This document shows positions 47,439-57,355 of a stretch of DNA of 64,000 nt, piece by piece. Source of the DNA: Pseudomonas segetis (lineage in GTDB: Bacteria; Pseudomonadota; Gammaproteobacteria; Pseudomonadales; Pseudomonadaceae); NCBI RefSeq assembly GCF_900188155.1, contig NZ_FZOG01000002.1:201845-265844 (forward strand), read 5' to 3'. The notes beneath the pieces were generated by a model, which saw only the letters and a program-made list of their open reading frames with translations, had not been told where the DNA came from and ran no database searches. The position numbers and the translations under genes are program-made. Position 1 is the first letter of the stretch. Each line of letters starts with the position of its first letter.

Positions 47439-48581
47439 ATGACTGCCCTCTCCCCGACTCTCGCACTCGCCTGCGATCTGATTAGTCGCCCCTCCGTCAC
47501 CCCTGCTGACGAAGGCTGCCAGGAATTAATGACCCGCCGGCTGAGCGATATTGGTTTCAAGGTAGAGTCTATGCGTATCGAGGAAGTCGATAACTTCTGG
47601 GCATTGCGCGGTCATAGCACAGGCCCCGTGCTGTGCTTCGCCGGACACACCGACGTAGTGCCAACCGGCCCGCTGCAAGCCTGGCAACACAAGCCATTCG
47701 ATGCCTTGGTCGATGAACAGGGCATGCTCTGCGGTCGCGGTGCGGCGGATATGAAGGGCAGCCTGGCTTCAATGATTATTGCAGTCGAGCGCTTTGTCGC
47801 CGACCACCCGCAGCATAAAGGCGCCATTGCGTTCCTGATCACCAGCGACGAAGAAGGCCCGGCCCACCATGGAACCAAGGCCGTGGTTGAACGACTGTCC
47901 AAACGCGGCGAACGCATGGACTGGTGCATAGTCGGCGAGCCATCAAGCACCAGCCTGGTCGGCGACGTAGTCAAGAATGGTCGTCGTGGCTCACTCGGCT
48001 GCACCCTGACCGTGCGCGGCGTACAAGGCCATGTCGCCTACCCGCACCTGGCCAAGAACCCGATCCACCTGGCCACTCCAGCCCTGGCCGAACTGGCCGA
48101 CACCCACTGGGACGACGGCAACGATTTCTTTCCTCCGACCAGCTTTCAAATCTCCAACCTCAATTCCGGTACGGGCGCGACCAACGTGGTGCCGGGCGAG
48201 TTGACCAGCATTTTCAATTTCCGCTTCTCAACCGAATCCACGGTTGAACAGCTGCAGCAGCGCGTTTGTGAAATTCTTGACAAGCACGGCCTCGACTATC
48301 ATCTGGAGTGGGCATTGTCCGGCTTGCCGTTCCTCACCGAGCCAGGCGTGCTGCTCGATGCCATCTCCGACAGTATCCGCAGCGTTACCGGTCGCGAAAC
48401 CAAGCCAAGCACCAGCGGCGGCACCTCCGATGGTCGCTTTATTGCAACCATGGGCGCCCAGGTCGTCGAACTCGGTCCGGTCAACGCGACCATTCACCAG
48501 GTTAACGAGCGCGTACTGGCCAGCGACCTTGATGTACTGACCGATATTTACTACCAGACCATGGTCAACCTGCTGACATGA
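47439..48581 (+). CDS. dapE: Succinyl-diaminopimelate desuccinylase
   Basis: The 380-residue M20 metallopeptidase removes succinate from N-succinyl-L,L-DAP. Zinc ligands and catalytic residues are in FAGHTDVVP (H70, D72), [10 protein letters not shown] (D104) and TSDEEGPA (E138, E139), and [11 protein letters not shown] is the family C-terminal motif. It overlaps rlmA by 4 bp. Confidence 0.95.
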   Translation: MTALSPTLALACDLISRPSVTPADEGCQELMTRRLSDIGFKVESMRIEEVDNFWALRGHSTGPVLCFAGHTDVVPTGPLQAWQHKPFDALVDEQGMLCGRGAADMKGSLASMIIAVERFVADHPQHKGAIAFLITSDEEGPAHHGTKAVVERLSKRGERMDWCIVGEPSSTSLVGDVVKNGRRGSLGCTLTVRGVQGHVAYPHLAKNPIHLATPALAELADTHWDDGNDFFPPTSFQISNLNSGTGATNVVPGELTSIFNFRFSTESTVEQLQQRVCEILDKHGLDYHLEWALSGLPFLTEPGVLLDAISDSIRSVTGRETKPSTSGGTSDGRFIATMGAQVVELGPVNATIHQVNERVLASDLDVLTDIYYQTMVNLLT

Positions 48582-49429
48582 CCGAGCGCGCCGCCCCCCA
48601 GCAAAGCTCCGAGCCCCAACAGCCGGGGCTTATCTGCCCGATTTGCCAGGGCCCGCTCAGCCTGGTCGATAAAGGCGTGGTTTGCCCTGCTGGCCACCGC
48701 TTCGACCGGGCTCGCCAGGGCTACCTGAATCTGCTGGCGGTGCAACACAAGAACAGCCGTGATCCGGGCGACAACCAGGCCATGGTCGAAGCTCGGCGCC
48801 GGTTTCTCGATGGCGGCCATTACGCACCACTGGCCCATCGCCTGGCACAGCTTGCAGCAGCTTATGCGCCTGCCCGCTGGCTGGACATCGGTTGTGGCGA
48901 AGGTTATTACACCGAGCAGATCGCCCAGATGCTACCCGATGCCCGGGGCTATGCATTGGACATCTCGCGCGAGGCCGTCAAACGCGCCTGCAAGCGTGCG
49001 CCACAAGTTGAGTGGCTTGTTGCAAGCATGGCCCGGCTACCGCTGGCCGACGCCAGTTGCCAGCTCCTGGCCAGTGTTTTCAGCCCGCTGGACTGGCAAG
49101 AAGCCAAGCGCGTGCTTGCATCCAATGGTGGCTTGCTGAGAATGGGCCCGACCCGTGCCCACCTGATGGAACTGCGCCGCAAGCTTTATGATGAAGTCCG
49201 TGATTACGACGACCAAAAGCATCTGGAACTGATCCCCGACGGCATGCGATTGGACCACAGTGAAACCCTGAGCTTCAGCCTCAAGGTCGAAACCGAACAA
49301 GCCCGCGCCGACCTGCTGGCCATGACACCACACGGTTGGCGCGCCAGTGCCGAGCGACGGGCAGCAGTCATTGCACAACCATTAGAAGTGACGGTCGCCA
49401 TTCGCTACGATTGGATAGTGCGAACCTAA
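48578..49429 (+). CDS. rlmA: 23S rRNA (guanine-N1) methyltransferase RlmA-type
   Basis: The 283-residue protein has an N-terminal zinc finger (CPICQGPL then [18 protein letters not shown], residues about 28-55) and a class I SAM-methyltransferase domain ([16 protein letters not shown] near 107). This is the RlmA family, which methylates a guanine in helix 35 of 23S rRNA (G745 in E. coli). Gram-negative context favours G745 specificity. Start overlaps dapE stop. Confidence 0.9.
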   Translation: MTERAAPQQSSEPQQPGLICPICQGPLSLVDKGVVCPAGHRFDRARQGYLNLLAVQHKNSRDPGDNQAMVEARRRFLDGGHYAPLAHRLAQLAAAYAPARWLDIGCGEGYYTEQIAQMLPDARGYALDISREAVKRACKRAPQVEWLVASMARLPLADASCQLLASVFSPLDWQEAKRVLASNGGLLRMGPTRAHLMELRRKLYDEVRDYDDQKHLELIPDGMRLDHSETLSFSLKVETEQARADLLAMTPHGWRASAERRAAVIAQPLEVTVAIRYDWIVRT

Positions 49430-49486
49430 GTGCCCCGGCGTTTCGCTGGCCCGTACATTAACCATGCTCGACAAGGATCAATTGCC

Positions 49487-49861
49487 ATGCGCCAACCGGA
49501 TATCGAGATTTACCTCAAAGATGTCGACCACAATGCGATCGCCGAGTGGTTGGGCGCAGCGCTCGGTCCTTGCACGCCCTGGCAGCAAAAAGGCCAGACC
49601 TACAAATGCCGCGCAGGCGATGTACCTGTTACCTGGCTGCCAAAGGCCGTCGGCAAGTGGAACAGTCTCTATCTCGAAAGCGACAGCACGCCCTGGCAGG
49701 ACGACCTGAGTTGCGCGCAAGCTGCATTTGCCGCGCTTAATGTCGAGGTACGTTGTGCACCGGGCGGCTGGGAAGAGGAAGAAAGCGAAGAGCAGGCAGA
49801 TCGCTGGATGCGTATCAGTGCCGACGGCGTCGAGGAAATAACCTGGCGCACCAACGGCTAG
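49487..49861 (+). CDS. Conserved Pseudomonas-type hypothetical protein (124 aa)
   Basis: The protein begins MRQPDIEIYLKDVDHNAIAE and has a compact alpha/beta pattern, with RAGDVPVTWLPKAVGKWNSL centrally and an acidic EEEESEEQADRWMRISADGV end. No motif identifies a function. AAGGA eight bases upstream supports the ATG at 49487. It ends shortly before the convergent cold-shock gene. Confidence 0.75.
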   Translation: MRQPDIEIYLKDVDHNAIAEWLGAALGPCTPWQQKGQTYKCRAGDVPVTWLPKAVGKWNSLYLESDSTPWQDDLSCAQAAFAALNVEVRCAPGGWEEEESEEQADRWMRISADGVEEITWRTNG

Positions 49862-49897
49862 CTTTTGCACAAGTAGCCTGTGGCCGCGACTATCAAA

Positions 49898-49924
49898 CAG
49901 CCCGCCGCTTTGGGCGGCGGGCTG
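49898..49924. terminator. Terminator between convergent genes
   Basis: A 10-bp stem CAGCCCGCCG/CGGCGGGCTG with a 7-nt loop. On the minus strand TTTGATAG follows, so it mainly serves the cold-shock gene. Confidence 0.7.
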
Positions 49925-49931
49925 GCAACAA

Positions 49932-50141
49932 CTACAGGCCAGCTACATCCTCTGCCTGCAAGCCTTTCTGACCTTCAATTACCGCGTACTCGACCTTCTG
50001 GCCTTCTGCCAAAGAGCGGTGTCCCTCACCCCGAATAGCCCGGTAGTGAACAAACACATCGGCGCCGTCTTCGCGCTGAATAAAGCCATAACCCTTGGCG
50101 TCATTGAACCACTTAACGGTTCCTACTTCACGATCAGCCAT
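49932..50141 (-). CDS. Cold-shock domain protein (CspA/CspD family)
   Basis: The 69-residue OB-fold protein has RNP1 KGYGFIQ and RNP2 DVFVHY, starting [20 protein letters not shown]. It binds single-stranded RNA/DNA. The ATG at 50141 gives the usual length; the longer frame to 50198 would add non-family residues. In Pseudomonas a similar gene is called capB or cspD. A long 5' region upstream could hold cold-shock control. Confidence 0.92.
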   Translation of the reverse strand: MADREVGTVKWFNDAKGYGFIQREDGADVFVHYRAIRGEGHRSLAEGQKVEYAVIEGQKGLQAEDVAGL

Positions 50142-50643
50142 TACCCACACTCTCCAACTACAGTTTTTTATTGTCCCGAAGGGAATTACGCGGCGCACTG
50201 ATTAACATGCGGCTCTGGCCAACAGCACCTTGCAAAAGGGCAAGGTCGACCGCCAGCCAAGGGCTCGTTTGCTGCAAATCCCACCCTGCAACCGCTTCTC
50301 GAGTATAGAACAAGGTTTGTGACTGAAAAGCACTTTTTCCGATGAATTCAAGGCCATACCCGACAAGCTCTGCCGCGTTACCTCATGGGCCCTGGCGGCA
50401 TATCAGGGGTTCATATCCGCCCCGTTGCGCAGCGTGACAGACCGCACAAAAATACAACTTTCCGGGGAGAGCTCCACACGTTTTCCAATGGCGAGACGGG
50501 TGGAAAACAGGCTAAAAACGACGAACGGCGGCAAAACCGGGATTTTTGCAGCCTGTGCTGCGAAGAATTTTGCCCAGCGGCGGCCGATCCGGCACACTAG
50601 CGTCCCCGAGCAGATGCTCGTTTTTACAGCCCGCAGACTTCGT
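50142..50643. other. Intergenic region between cold-shock gene and plsB
   Basis: About 500 bp between divergent genes. Frames reading through it from 50425 into plsB lack family sequence and are taken as untranslated. No RNA gene or repeat is evident; both promoters must lie here but none stands out. Confidence 0.45.
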
Positions 50644-53127
50644 ATGACCCGCTCCCCCTTTCGCCGCCTTGTATTCGGCACAGTACGCCGCCTGCTGTAC
50701 CTCTGGGTACGCTCGGAAACCATCAATCAATCCGCCTTTACCCTGAAGCTCGATCGCAGCAAGCCAGTGTTGTTCGTCCTGCAAAAGCCGTCCATCAGCG
50801 ACCTTGCCGTGCTGGACACCGAATGTCGCAAAGCCGGCCTGCCACGCCCGGTGCTGCCTGTTGCCGTTGGCGACCTGATGGAGCCCGCCGCCTATTTCTA
50901 CCTGAACCCGCCTGCAGGCTGGTTTGGACGCTCGGACAAACGCGGCATCTCGCCCACTCTTGACCGGGTTGTCAGTGCCCTCAGTGAAAACGCTGTTGAT
51001 GATGCCCAGGTGATCCCGGTTAGCGTGTTCTGGGGCCAGTCGCCTGACCGCGAGACCAGCCCCTGGAAGCTGCTGTTCGCCGACAGCTGGGCTGTCACCG
51101 GACGCTTGCGTCGCCTGGTCAGTATTCTGATTCTGGGACGTAAAACCCGCGTGCAGTTTTCACCGCCAATCCACCTGCGCGAACTGGTCGAACAAAACAA
51201 AGGTCACGAGCGCACGCTGCGCATGGTGCACCGTATTTTGCGGGTGCATTTCCGCAACCAGAAAACCGCAGCCATTGGCCCCGATGTATCGCACCGGCGC
51301 AACCTGGTCAAAGGCCTGGTTCACGGCCCGCAAGTGCGCCAGGCAATCACCGAGGAAGCTCAGCGCGAAGGGATTTCAGTCGATAAAGCCGAAGCCCAGG
51401 CATTGCGCTACGGCAACGAAATTGCCTCGGACTACACCTACACGGTGATCCGCTTTCTGGAGCTGGTACTGAGCTGGTTCTGGAACAAGATCTACGATGG
51501 CATCAAGGTCAATCACATCGAAGGCGTGCAGGATGTCGCCCAGGGCCACGAGGTAATCTATGTACCTTGCCACCGCAGCCATATTGACTACCTGCTGCTG
51601 TCTTATTTGTTGTTCCGCAACGGCTTGACCCCACCGCACATTGCAGCTGGCATCAACCTCAATATGCCGGTGATTGGCGGCCTGCTGCGCCGTGGCGGTG
51701 CGTTTTTCATGCGCCGTACCTTCAAGGGCAACCCGCTGTATACCGCCGTGTTCAATGAATACCTGCACACCTTGTTCAGCAAGGGATTTCCGGTCGAGTA
51801 CTTCGTCGAAGGCGGTCGCTCACGTACTGGCCGCATGCTCCAGCCGAAGACCGGAATGCTGGCAATTACCCTGCGCAGCTTCTTGCGTGACAACCGCATG
51901 CCAGTGGTTTTCGTACCGGTTTACATAGGTTACGAACGGGTCCTGGAAGGCCGTACTTACCTGGGTGAACTGCGCGGCGCCAGTAAGAAGAAAGAGTCGA
52001 TCTTCGATATTTTCAAAGTCATTGGCGCACTCAGGCAACGCTTCGGGCAGGTCTGGGTCAACTTCGGTGAACCCATCAAGCTGGCCGAGTTCCTCGACAG
52101 CGAACAACCTGATTGGCGTGAACAAACCCATGCGCCGCAGTTCCGCCCGGACTGGCTGAGCGCAACCACCAATCGCCTCGGCGACCGGGTCGCGCAGCAC
52201 CTCAACGAAGCCGCCGCCATCAACCCGGTGAACCTGGTGGCTTTGGCCTTGCTGTCCACCAGCAAGCTGGCGCTGGATGATCGCGCCCTGACCCGGGTCC
52301 TGGATTTATACCTGGAACTGCTGCGCAGCGTACCCTACTCGCCACACACAACCTTGCCCGAAGGCGATGGCCAGGCGCTGATTGAATACGTAAAAGGCAT
52401 GGACCTGTTGGCCGAGCAGAAAGATGCGCTGGGCAAGATTCTCTACCTCAACGAGCACAATGCGGTGCTGATGACCTATTACCGCAATAATGTGCTGCAT
52501 ATCTTTGCCCTACCTGCACTGCTCGCCAGTTTTTTCCAGAGCAGCGCACGCATCAGCCGTGAACAGATTCTGCGTTTTACCCGCGCGCTGTATCCGTACC
52601 TGCAGTCCGAGCTGTTTATCCGCTGGAGCCTCGACGAACTCGACGAAGTCATTGACCAGTGGCTCAACGCCTTTGTTGAACAGGGCTTGCTCAAGGTCGA
52701 GAACGATGTCTACCTGCGCCCTGCCCCAAGCTCACGCCAATTTGTTCTGCTGACCTTGTTGTCGCGAGCAATCGCACAAACCCTGCAGCGCTTTTACATG
52801 GCCATTGCGCTACTGCTCAATGCCGGGCAAAACACCATCAGTGCCGAACAACTCGAGGACCTGTGCACCGTCATGGCCCAGCGCTTGTCGATTCTTCACG
52901 GGCTTAACGCACCGGAGTTTTTCGACAAGAGCCTGTTCCGTCACTTCATCCAGACCCTGCTCGACCAAGGCGTTCTGCGCCAGGATGAAGCAGGCAAGCT
53001 GAGCCACCATCCATTGCTCAGCGAGTTGGCGGAAGGTGCGGCAAAGCGCGTATTGCCTGCAGAGCTGCGCCTGTCGATTCGCCAGGTGACCATGGATCAG
53101 AGTGAAGAAACCAGCGACTTGACCTAG
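50644..53127 (+). CDS. plsB: Glycerol-3-phosphate acyltransferase PlsB
   Basis: The 827-residue inner-membrane enzyme makes 1-acyl-glycerol-3-phosphate, the first step of phospholipid synthesis, using acyl-ACP or acyl-CoA. The catalytic block [11 protein letters not shown] (H310, D315) is followed by [23 protein letters not shown] and [13 protein letters not shown], all conserved. Length equals that of the family when the ATG at 50644 is used; longer in-frame versions add 73 unlikely residues. Confidence 0.95.
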   Translation: MTRSPFRRLVFGTVRRLLYLWVRSETINQSAFTLKLDRSKPVLFVLQKPSISDLAVLDTECRKAGLPRPVLPVAVGDLMEPAAYFYLNPPAGWFGRSDKRGISPTLDRVVSALSENAVDDAQVIPVSVFWGQSPDRETSPWKLLFADSWAVTGRLRRLVSILILGRKTRVQFSPPIHLRELVEQNKGHERTLRMVHRILRVHFRNQKTAAIGPDVSHRRNLVKGLVHGPQVRQAITEEAQREGISVDKAEAQALRYGNEIASDYTYTVIRFLELVLSWFWNKIYDGIKVNHIEGVQDVAQGHEVIYVPCHRSHIDYLLLSYLLFRNGLTPPHIAAGINLNMPVIGGLLRRGGAFFMRRTFKGNPLYTAVFNEYLHTLFSKGFPVEYFVEGGRSRTGRMLQPKTGMLAITLRSFLRDNRMPVVFVPVYIGYERVLEGRTYLGELRGASKKKESIFDIFKVIGALRQRFGQVWVNFGEPIKLAEFLDSEQPDWREQTHAPQFRPDWLSATTNRLGDRVAQHLNEAAAINPVNLVALALLSTSKLALDDRALTRVLDLYLELLRSVPYSPHTTLPEGDGQALIEYVKGMDLLAEQKDALGKILYLNEHNAVLMTYYRNNVLHIFALPALLASFFQSSARISREQILRFTRALYPYLQSELFIRWSLDELDEVIDQWLNAFVEQGLLKVENDVYLRPAPSSRQFVLLTLLSRAIAQTLQRFYMAIALLLNAGQNTISAEQLEDLCTVMAQRLSILHGLNAPEFFDKSLFRHFIQTLLDQGVLRQDEAGKLSHHPLLSELAEGAAKRVLPAELRLSIRQVTMDQSEETSDLT

Positions 53128-53151
53128 GGTTGATCCTGGCCACAACCAGGT

Positions 53152-53185
53152 CGGTAAAAGGTCGCATCACCGCGACCTTTTACCG
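53152..53185. terminator. Bidirectional terminator between plsB and eptA
   Basis: A perfect 14-bp stem (CGGTAAAAGGTCGC with its complement) and a 6-nt loop ATCACC between convergent genes. The stem holds the TTTT/AAAA tracts. Confidence 0.8.
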
Positions 53186-53190
53186 GCGGC

Positions 53191-54897
53191 TCAGTTGATT
53201 CTCGCCGCTGAATCAACTGACATGACCGAAGCCTGGTTGACCGCCTTGCATGTGTGGAACATATCCAGCTCAGGGCGATACACCGAGGTTTGCACCGCCA
53301 TCAAGTCAAGTACCGAGTGGAACAGGTTGTCCTGCGACCAGGGTTGGTTCTCCAGTGCAGCCATGCACTGGCCTTGAATACCATCATGATCCTTGATGCC
53401 TTCGGACAACCAGATCACCATTGGGATATGGGTCTGTTCCTTTGGTGCCATTGCATAAGGCAAACCATGCAGGTACACGCCACCCTCACCAAGCGACTCG
53501 CCATGATCCGACAGGTAAATCAGTGCGGTATCAAAGCTGGCTTGGTTGTGCTTGAGCAAGCGCAGGGTCTCAGCCACCACATGATCGGTATACAACAGCG
53601 AGTTGTCATAGGCATTGACGATGCTTTGGCGTGAACATTGATCCAGCTGGCTGCTGTCACAGACGGGAGTGAACTTGCCGTATGTCGCTGGATAACGCTT
53701 GGAGTAGAAAGGGCCGTGGCTACCTTTCATGTGCAGCACTACAAGGGTGTCATCCTTGATGCTATTGATGTAATCCTGCAAGCCACTCAACAACGCATCG
53801 TCATGGCATTCACCGTTGGCACAGAAGTCTGCCAGGTTGAGGTGCGAAACATCATCTGTAGGCACACGATCACAGGCGCCCTTGCAGCCTGAATTGTTGT
53901 CACGCCACAACACACCGACACCGGCACGCTGCAGCACATCCAGCAATCCCTCGCGGTTTTTAGCATACTCAGGCTTGTACTCATCGCGCCCAACATCCTG
54001 GAACATGCACGGCACTGAAACCGCCGTGGCTGTACCGCAGGAGCTTACCTCGGTGAAGTTGAGCACCCCTTCCCGGGCGAGTTCCGGGCTGGTGTTGCGC
54101 TTGTAGCCATCAAGGCCGAAGTTGGCTGCGCGCGCAGTCTCGCCCACCATCACCACGGTTAGTCGCGGCCTGCGATTCACACCCACCTCGCGGATGCGAT
54201 GGGCATCAGCCCCAACAACCTCAAGTTTGACAGGCGTTTTAAACTCACTGCGCACATAACTGTGCACGGCTGACACCAGGTTTGACGGAGTCAGCATCAA
54301 GCGAATTTCCCGGTGGTTGCGAAACAATGAGGCATAGGACTGATATTCAGTCATGGCGATACCACCAATGCAGGCCGCAGCGATTACAACACTGGCCAGC
54401 TTCATCGCAAGCTCCCGGCCCATACTGCGCCTTGTGATACGCACCCGGGTCAGCAACAAGGCTGGAAGTACGCCTACCACGAAGATCCAGCCGAGCATCC
54501 GAGCGGTGATCAACTCGCGCACTTCTGCAGGGTCTGTCTGCAATACATTGGTCAGCATGTCGGAATCGATGACGATACCAAAGCTGCTCATGAAGTAGCT
54601 CACTGCCGCCGAAACCAGCAAAGCAATTGCCAGCACCAGCTTGGTTAATCGCCCCCACGCCAGAACACTGAGCAGAATAAAGGTCCACATCAGCGCGAAT
54701 AGCGGCAGGCTGGCGATAAAGCCAGGATTGCCATTGCTCCAGCCATTAATACCGCTCCAGATGGTTCGCCAAAAAGGCAGGTTGGCGAACAATATCAACC
54801 AAACGGCAACCACCAGCGTCAACAGCGGACGGCTCATGCTGACGGTCCAAGTAGAGATACGCGTGCTCCCGGGTGTTTTTCCAGCCGTGCTTTTCAT
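53191..54897 (-). CDS. eptA: Lipid A phosphoethanolamine transferase (EptA-like)
   Basis: The 568-residue protein has five N-terminal membrane helices (to about residue 185) and a periplasmic sulfatase-fold domain. VVMVGETARAANFGLDGY (E253, zinc), SSCGTATAVSVPCMF (nucleophile threonine near 289-291), HMKGSHGP and YLSDHGESLGEGG (zinc) are present. Cysteine pairs for disulfides also occur. It adds phosphoethanolamine to lipid A phosphates, lowering binding of cationic peptides such as polymyxin. No PmrAB-type two-component genes lie nearby. Confidence 0.9.
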   Translation of the reverse strand: MKSTAGKTPGSTRISTWTVSMSRPLLTLVVAVWLILFANLPFWRTIWSGINGWSNGNPGFIASLPLFALMWTFILLSVLAWGRLTKLVLAIALLVSAAVSYFMSSFGIVIDSDMLTNVLQTDPAEVRELITARMLGWIFVVGVLPALLLTRVRITRRSMGRELAMKLASVVIAAACIGGIAMTEYQSYASLFRNHREIRLMLTPSNLVSAVHSYVRSEFKTPVKLEVVGADAHRIREVGVNRRPRLTVVMVGETARAANFGLDGYKRNTSPELAREGVLNFTEVSSCGTATAVSVPCMFQDVGRDEYKPEYAKNREGLLDVLQRAGVGVLWRDNNSGCKGACDRVPTDDVSHLNLADFCANGECHDDALLSGLQDYINSIKDDTLVVLHMKGSHGPFYSKRYPATYGKFTPVCDSSQLDQCSRQSIVNAYDNSLLYTDHVVAETLRLLKHNQASFDTALIYLSDHGESLGEGGVYLHGLPYAMAPKEQTHIPMVIWLSEGIKDHDGIQGQCMAALENQPWSQDNLFHSVLDLMAVQTSVYRPELDMFHTCKAVNQASVMSVDSAARIN

Positions 54898-55105
54898 TGC
54901 TGATCCTGCGTATGAACCTTGGTGGCTCGTACGTTAAACAGCAGACTGTCAGCGCGATGTCAGGCCGAGGTGAAAAAATCGTTGGCACCTGAGAGCTTCG
55001 CGTTTAAAACCACATCATCTTTGGCCACCGATGCAATTAACGGTATAAGTCAATCAAATGCGCTATAAAGCGCACTTACGCATCCTGCCCCAGAGACGCA
55101 CCCAC

Positions 55106-55738
55106 ATGCTCGGCATACAGAATCTAGAGCTGTTTATCATCACCGGCCTGCTGCTCAACATGGCGCCAGGGCCAGACTCCTTATTGGTGATGTCACGCAG
55201 CGCGGGCCAGGGCTGGAAAGCGGGTTCGGCCGCGGCACTGGGCATTGGCAGCGGCACATTTATCCATGTATTCGCCGCTGCATTGGGTTTGTCGGCACTG
55301 CTCGCCGCTTCGGCCACCGCATTTATGCTGATCAAATACCTGGGCGCCGCCTACTTGTTGTATATCGGCATCAGCATGCTGCTGGGCAAAGGCCATGAAA
55401 GCGCAACCCACGCGACGCCTGTGTTGATGCCGCGCAGTTATGGCCGGCTGTATCTACAAGGTTTTTTGACCAACGTACTCAACCCCAAGGTTGCGCTATT
55501 TTTTCTGGCCTTTGTGCCGCAATTCATTGCGCCAGATGCTGAACACAAAGCCCTCGCCTTTGTGGTGCTGGGCTGTATTTTCAACTTCAACGGCATGCTC
55601 TGGTGTCACTTGCTGGCGGCCTCGACAGCATTTGCCAGTCGTCACATTCAAGCCAGCCAGCGTATTGCACGCCTGCTAAACCGTACGATTGGCGCGTTGT
55701 TTGTCGCCTTGGGCGTCAAGCTGGCACTGTCCAAATAA
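55106..55738 (+). CDS. LysE/RhtB family exporter
   Basis: The 210-residue protein with six hydrophobic segments begins LGIQNLELFIITGLLLNMAP and has the family signature GPDSLLVMSRSAGQGWKAG and FLTNVLNPKVALFFLAFVPQF. Such proteins export amino acids or homoserine lactones; the substrate cannot be told. I use the ATG at 55106, since the upstream 16 codons are basic and not family-like. Confidence 0.88.
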   Translation: MLGIQNLELFIITGLLLNMAPGPDSLLVMSRSAGQGWKAGSAAALGIGSGTFIHVFAAALGLSALLAASATAFMLIKYLGAAYLLYIGISMLLGKGHESATHATPVLMPRSYGRLYLQGFLTNVLNPKVALFFLAFVPQFIAPDAEHKALAFVVLGCIFNFNGMLWCHLLAASTAFASRHIQASQRIARLLNRTIGALFVALGVKLALSK

Positions 55739-55803
55739 AACCAGTCAAGCGGCTCTGTGGCACGCTTCACTGACCGGCTCACAACATGAACATGGAGGTT
55801 TGA

Positions 55804-56118
55804 ATGCCTGGCAACTACCCAGAGAAGATCAGGTCCCTGCCGCTGTTTGATGGCCGCTTTGATGCCTACAAGCTTGCCGCCACTGGAGCGGATGTCCTGT
55901 TTGCGTCCTACCCGGCCAATACTGCAATACCGGCCCATGTGCACGACACCGACAACTACGGAGTGATCATTCGCGGCGAATTGATTCTGCATATGAACGG
56001 CAAAACCCAACGCTTTGGGATCGGTGACTGGTATCACGTACCAGCACAGACCGAGCATTCGGCAAGCTTTGAGGTTGAAACCGATGAGATCGAACTCTGG
56101 TTCAAGCCAGCTTCATAG
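55804..56118 (+). CDS. Cupin-domain protein
   Basis: The 104-residue single cupin has PAHVHDTDNYGVIIRGE (first metal motif with two histidines) and GIGDWYHVPAQTEHSASF (second motif). No attached domain shows its role. It overlaps the convergent DUF488 gene by 6 bp. GGAGG-like sequence precedes the ATG. Confidence 0.85.
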   Translation: MPGNYPEKIRSLPLFDGRFDAYKLAATGADVLFASYPANTAIPAHVHDTDNYGVIIRGELILHMNGKTQRFGIGDWYHVPAQTEHSASFEVETDEIELWFKPAS

Positions 56119-56508
56119 CGCGTTGCCATAACAGACGGCTGAGCTGGGATGCTCACGTCGATCCAGCTCCTGCTCCAGGAACTCAGCAAGCACCTGGGCA
56201 TTGTTGTAGCGGGTGTCTTTGGCGGCGTAAAGCAAGGTCAGAGTGCCGCGCTCGGCAATGTCGAGCAGCGCCATCCAGTGCTCGGGATGATTATTGAGCT
56301 CTTGCCTATAGCCTTGTCGAAACGCGCTAAAACGCTCCGGGTCATGGGCAAAATCCCTGCGCAACCCGAGACTTGGTGCAAGCGCCTGCAACCACTGGTC
56401 AAGTGCCAGGGCATCCTTGCGCATGCCGCGCGGCCATATCCGATCAACCAGAACCCGCTGGCCGTCGCTGACCTCTACCTCGTCGTACACCCGCTTACAC
56501 TGAATCAT
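56113..56508 (-). CDS. DUF488 family protein
   Basis: The 131-residue protein starts MIQCKRVYDEVEVSDGQRVL and has VDRIWPRGMRKDALALDQWL, LRRDFAHDPERFSAFRQGY and GTLTLLYAAKDTRYNNAQVL, all blocks of the DUF488 (YeaO-like) family. The function is uncertain. The ATG at 56508 matches the family start; the frame continues upstream without meaning. Confidence 0.88.
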   Translation of the reverse strand: MIQCKRVYDEVEVSDGQRVLVDRIWPRGMRKDALALDQWLQALAPSLGLRRDFAHDPERFSAFRQGYRQELNNHPEHWMALLDIAERGTLTLLYAAKDTRYNNAQVLAEFLEQELDRREHPSSAVCYGNAL

Positions 56509-56572
56509 CAAGCCACCCTTGTGGTCGACCGCTGGCATCGGTAACGTGTTGCGACTTGCCCGGAGACTACTG

Positions 56573-57235
56573 ATGCGCTTACGCCGAACCCTATTGTTCA
56601 CCCTGCTCCCTTTGTTCGCCAGTTGCCAGGTGTACACCGGAAAACCCGTCGATGAACAGGCCGCAATGACCCGCATGCAGGGCCAACTGAACTTCAACGG
56701 CGAGCAGTTGATTTTTACCCCATGTGGCGAGAAACGCCAGTTTGTCATCAGCAATGCTGGCGCCAGCACTCTACTGAGCGATGCCAAGAGACTGCGTGCC
56801 GATGGTGCATCGACGCTGCAGGTCGACATGCGCGGCTTGCTTGGCTCCGGCGACAGCAATGACGGCTCATTCAAGCTGGATACCCTGTATCGCCTGCAGT
56901 CGGAGGGCAAGCTGTGCGACGACCTGGCCTATCGCCTGACCAAGGTCCGCGCCAGCGGCCATGAGCCCGACTGGAACATAGGCGTCAGCCCAGAAGGTAT
57001 GATCCTGGAGCGGATCGGTCAAAAAGCCTTGGTATTACCTTATCTCGAGGAGCAACTGCCAGAAGGACGCATGAGCATCTCCAGCGAAGCCAATGGTGAT
57101 CGCGTCGAACTCTGGGTCACGCCACAGCACTGTGTAGACAGCATGAGCGGCGCGGTCAGCCACCTCAGTGCAGAGCTACGGGTAAACGGCCAGGTCATGC
57201 GCGGCTGCGGTTACTTTGGCGGCGCCCAGCAATAA
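56573..57235 (+). CDS. Lipoprotein, COG3650 family
   Basis: The 220-residue protein has a signal peptide with lipobox FASC (Cys about residue 18) in MRLRRTLLFTLLPLFASCQV. The mature part has two similar halves, with VRASGHEPDWNIGVSPEGMI typical of COG3650/META-associated lipoproteins that sit in the envelope. Function unknown. A stop and new start separate it cleanly from neighbours. Confidence 0.78.
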   Translation: MRLRRTLLFTLLPLFASCQVYTGKPVDEQAAMTRMQGQLNFNGEQLIFTPCGEKRQFVISNAGASTLLSDAKRLRADGASTLQVDMRGLLGSGDSNDGSFKLDTLYRLQSEGKLCDDLAYRLTKVRASGHEPDWNIGVSPEGMILERIGQKALVLPYLEEQLPEGRMSISSEANGDRVELWVTPQHCVDSMSGAVSHLSAELRVNGQVMRGCGYFGGAQQ

Positions 57236-57355
57236 CCACAGCCAAGACATCCGCGCCATTCGGACCGCGCCTAACGCGCAACCGGATTAGGCGCGTATAA
57301 TTACCCGTTCAAACTAGCTGCCGGGTTACCTCCGGCCCTGATAACGGGTTGCCTG